Assembly (NCBI RefSeq): GCF_028768465.1
Contig: NZ_CP118225.1
Span: 3,081,001-3,145,000 of the forward strand
DNA: 64,000 nucleotides
Reading direction: 5' to 3'
From: Rhodopirellula sp. P2
Lineage (GTDB): Bacteria; Planctomycetota; Planctomycetia; Pirellulales; Pirellulaceae
The position numbers and the translations under genes were made by a program. The stretch's first letter is position 1. Each line of letters begins with the position of its first letter. This document shows, piece by piece, positions 61,968 to 64,000 of the stretch. The notes under the pieces were generated by a model that ran no database searches, was not told the DNA's origin, and saw only the letters and a list, made by a program, of their open reading frames with translations.

Positions 61968-63113
61968 ATGACGAATGCCGAATCCAGAACCGTGTTGCGA
62001 ATCTTGGATGCCAACGCAAATCGCGCTGGCGAAGGGCTTCGGACGCTCGAAGAATCCGCTCGCTTTATCTTAGACGATCTTGTTCTGACAGATTGCCTGA
62101 AGACCCACCGTCATGATTTGGCGGTCGCGATGGGCCGGTGGAACCGGTGGCAGCTGATCGATTCCCGCGACACGCCGGGGGATGTTGGCACTCAGGTGAA
62201 AACCGAAAGCGAGCAGTCGCGAGCGGACCTTTCGGCAGTGATTGCGGCTGCGGCGACACGGACCCAGCAAGCACTGCGGTGCCTGGAAGAGTATGGGAAA
62301 ACCAGCGACCCTGGGTTTGCCGCGAGGATCGAATCGATTCGCTACCAGTGTTACGCCACCTTCCGGGAATTGGAATTGAAGATGGCATGCCTGAATGCAC
62401 GCCCGCGAAAATTGCGAGACGCGAGGTTGTACGCCTTGATCGCTTGTGAGCCCAATGCGGATCTTTTGGATGCCCGGATTGCTGAGTTGGTCGCTGCCCG
62501 AGTCGATGTGATTCAGCTTCGTGATCCAAGCGTCGACGATCGGACTTTGTTTGAGCAGGCAAGGATTGGGGCGGCCATTGCGAAGCACCAGGGAGTGCTG
62601 TGGATCATCAACGATCGGGCAGACATCGCTGTGGCGGCGGATGCCGACGGAGTGCATGTTGGGCAAGACGAGGTGCCAGTGGATGCTCTTCGCAGCGTGA
62701 TGGGAAGGGAGCGATTGATCGGGCTGTCAACGCACAACCTCGAACAAGTTCAGGCGGCCACTCGCACCACGGCCGACTACATCGGCTGCGGGCCAACGTT
62801 CCCCGGCAAGACGAAGTCGTTCGATCACTTTCCCGGCTGTGCGTTTTTGAAGCAGGTCAGTGATGCGGAGCAAGCCGGCGAACTTGCGTTGCCCGCCTTC
62901 GCAATTGGTGGCATTGGGCTGGACAATGTGGAACAAGTGTCGCAAGCCGGGATCGGGCGAGTTGCGGTCACGGGAGCTTTGGCATCTCATGAAGGACTGC
63001 CGCAAACCGCCTTGGCGATGCGAGAGATCATGGAACGAGTTCCGCTCCGGAGGACTCCCGACTCGACCGACTTCAACGCATCAGCAGAATGCGAAGGAGA
63101 GGCTCGGAATTGA
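61968..63113 (+). CDS. thiE: ThiD2-ThiE type thiamine phosphate synthase
   Basis: The 381-residue protein joins an N-terminal helical ThiD2-like domain (R-I-L-D-A-N-A-N-R-A-G-E-G-L-R-T-L-E-E then H-R-H-D-L) to ThiE. The ThiE part has V-I-Q-L-R-D-P-S-V-D, I-N-D-R-A-D-I-A, G-V-H-V-G-Q-D-E and the phosphate loop A-I-G-G-I-G-L. ThiE couples the hydroxymethylpyrimidine pyrophosphate and thiazole phosphate to make thiamine phosphate. The P-S-V-D pattern replaces the usual R-x-K of QLRxK. ATG 61968 is used because the ThiD2-like match starts just after it; an open frame upstream overlaps the divergent gene. No other thi gene is nearby, and no TPP riboswitch was identified. Confidence 0.88.
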   Translation: MTNAESRTVLRILDANANRAGEGLRTLEESARFILDDLVLTDCLKTHRHDLAVAMGRWNRWQLIDSRDTPGDVGTQVKTESEQSRADLSAVIAAAATRTQQALRCLEEYGKTSDPGFAARIESIRYQCYATFRELELKMACLNARPRKLRDARLYALIACEPNADLLDARIAELVAARVDVIQLRDPSVDDRTLFEQARIGAAIAKHQGVLWIINDRADIAVAADADGVHVGQDEVPVDALRSVMGRERLIGLSTHNLEQVQAATRTTADYIGCGPTFPGKTKSFDHFPGCAFLKQVSDAEQAGELALPAFAIGGIGLDNVEQVSQAGIGRVAVTGALASHEGLPQTALAMREIMERVPLRRTPDSTDFNASAECEGEARN

Positions 63114-63306
63114 TTTGGGGGCAGCATTGATTTTTGGGGGGCCAGATCGTTTCTGCGTCCCTGGTCGGCTCACACGCAGGGGACGTGGCTTGCGACGCAA
63201 GGATGATTGACGAGCGGTTTCAGTGAGCCACCGGGGCGAATGCCCAAACGGCGGATGTGTTTCTACCAATCAATCCGACAAACAGCCTGACCAAGGGGAC
63301 ATTTTG

Positions 63307-64000
63307 ATGATCTGTCGATGGAGTCTCGTGGCCGCCGTTTGTGCTTGGATGCTCCTTGGGATCGCTTCCCCCAGTTGTGTCGCAGCGGAGGAGGCCTCGT
63401 TCGCTGCGGTCGAGTTGGCTGACGAGGAACTGAACGAAAGCAGTGGGATGGTGTTTTCGTTGAGAGATCCCACCTGCATTTGGTCCCACAACGATTCCGG
63501 AGATCGTGCCAGGTTGTTTGCTTTCGATGCCAAGACCGGGCAGGCGACGGGGCAGTGGCAGTTCCCAGGGGTCACAGCAGTTGATTGGGAAGACCTCGCC
63601 ATTCTGCCGCCGATTCAATCCGACGCTCCGGCGAGATTGGTGATTGCGGATTGCGGCGACAACCAAGCGAAACGTGATCACATCGAGTTGCTGGTGGTCG
63701 AGGAGATGGATCCCCGGCAGTCCGGCGAGCTCGAACCGGAACAGGTTCGCATGGTCCGCGTCTCCTATCCCGACGGCGCTCATGATTGCGAGGCGATTTG
63801 GTTCGACGAACCCTCGCAAGAGTTGATGTTGCTCTGCAAACGATTTGTGCCATGGGTGGGGCTTTATCGGGTGGCATTGTTCAATGAAGCCACTGGCAAA
63901 CTGGAGCAACAAGTCACCGCGCGGTTGGTGACTCAGGTGCCGATCGCGTTGGCGACCGCTGCGGATCGAGATCTTCAAACGGGCGACGTGTGGGTTGCGA
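63307..64000 (+). CDS. Secreted hypothetical protein, cut by window edge
   Basis: This is the first 231 codons of an exported protein. It has a signal peptide (L-V-A-A-V-C-A-W-M-L-L-G-I-A-S), then a propeller-like beginning (E-S-S-G-M-V-F-S-L-R-D-P-T, W-S-H-N-D-S-G-D, V-D-W-E-D-L-A) and repeated D-x-G/N-x motifs. The E-S-S-G...W-x-H-N-D-S-G pattern is common to secreted propellers that may bind calcium. There is no stop before the window end. ATG 63307 is the start. The 193-base spacer upstream shows no gene. Confidence 0.7.
   Translation, partial: MICRWSLVAAVCAWMLLGIASPSCVAAEEASFAAVELADEELNESSGMVFSLRDPTCIWSHNDSGDRARLFAFDAKTGQATGQWQFPGVTAVDWEDLAILPPIQSDAPARLVIADCGDNQAKRDHIELLVVEEMDPRQSGELEPEQVRMVRVSYPDGAHDCEAIWFDEPSQELMLLCKRFVPWVGLYRVALFNEATGKLEQQVTARLVTQVPIALATAADRDLQTGDVWVA

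Overview
The window looks like chromosome of a marine planctomycete of the Pirellulaceae (Rhodopirellula type). The evidence is indirect but consistent: moderately high GC; many GTG/TTG starts; short 4-nt ATGA/GTGA gene overlaps; a fused CcoNO oxidase with an unusually short CcoP; FloA flotillin; secreted CPFC-motif and Tyr-rich proteins; small membrane proteins starting with an F-S-T-R-H-L-L-I-A type motif; and secreted PQQ-propeller, SGNH and BD-FAE-type hydrolases scattered as single genes. No rRNA, CRISPR array or complete insertion sequence is visible.

Layout. (1) 1-4497: right-hand part of an integrated element carrying a prim-pol protein, a DUF3987 helicase-like protein, a TubC_N-like/zinc-ribbon protein and a tyrosine integrase. 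The integrase gene runs antisense into the 3' end of tRNA-Leu(TAA), the probable attachment site. (2) 4.8-20 kb: mostly single housekeeping or secreted genes (PQQ propeller, metallophosphoesterase, PAS-LuxR regulator, TPR protein, 2-hydroxyacid dehydrogenase, YihY/BrkB, FloA, rhomboid, TIM-barrel isomerase, TlpA thioredoxin), with a HEAT-protein relic and hairpin or short-repeat spacers at 9.0-9.8 and 11.8-11.9 kb. (3) 20-26.4 kb: an osmoregulated periplasmic glucan (OPG) locus, with OpgG and a GH144-like beta-1,2-glucanase on the minus strand, divergent from a small protein plus OpgH on the plus strand. (4) 26.4-34.4 kb: GYF/zinc-ribbon membrane protein, SAM methyltransferase coupled to a short MnmE-like GTPase, a degenerate sigma54-activator-like regulator in a three-gene overlapping cluster, a CPFC protein and a lipase. 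(5) 34.5-43.3 kb: complete minus-strand cbb3 oxidase operon ccoNO-ccoQ-ccoP-ccoG-fixH-safE-ccoI-ccoS. (6) 43.7-47.8 kb: dnaG and rpoD (macromolecular-synthesis genes), with a terminator after rpoD. (7) 48.4-50.3 kb: two ABC-2 permeases. (8) 50.4-52.8 kb: a large tandem array of 135/136-bp units that is hairpin-rich and almost certainly non-coding, abutting an internally deleted IS91-type transposase relic. (9) 52.9-56 kb: two small membrane or secreted proteins and a TAXI-type binding protein. (10) 56-59.9 kb: a four-gene operon linked by ATGA overlaps: AI-2E permease with an extra C-terminal domain, an orphan response regulator, a transglutaminase and an Anbu-type proteasome-like protease. 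(11) 60-64 kb: two secreted hydrolases, ThiD2-ThiE thiamine phosphate synthase, and the start of a secreted protein cut by the window edge.

The strongest candidates for something undescribed are the 135/136-bp array (stem conserved, loop variable, evidence of recent four-unit block duplication, IS91 relic at its edge), the Anbu-transglutaminase-receiver-AI-2E operon, and the OPG locus in which the OpgH N-terminal region appears to be a separate overlapping gene. All calls come from reading the sequence; no database search was run.
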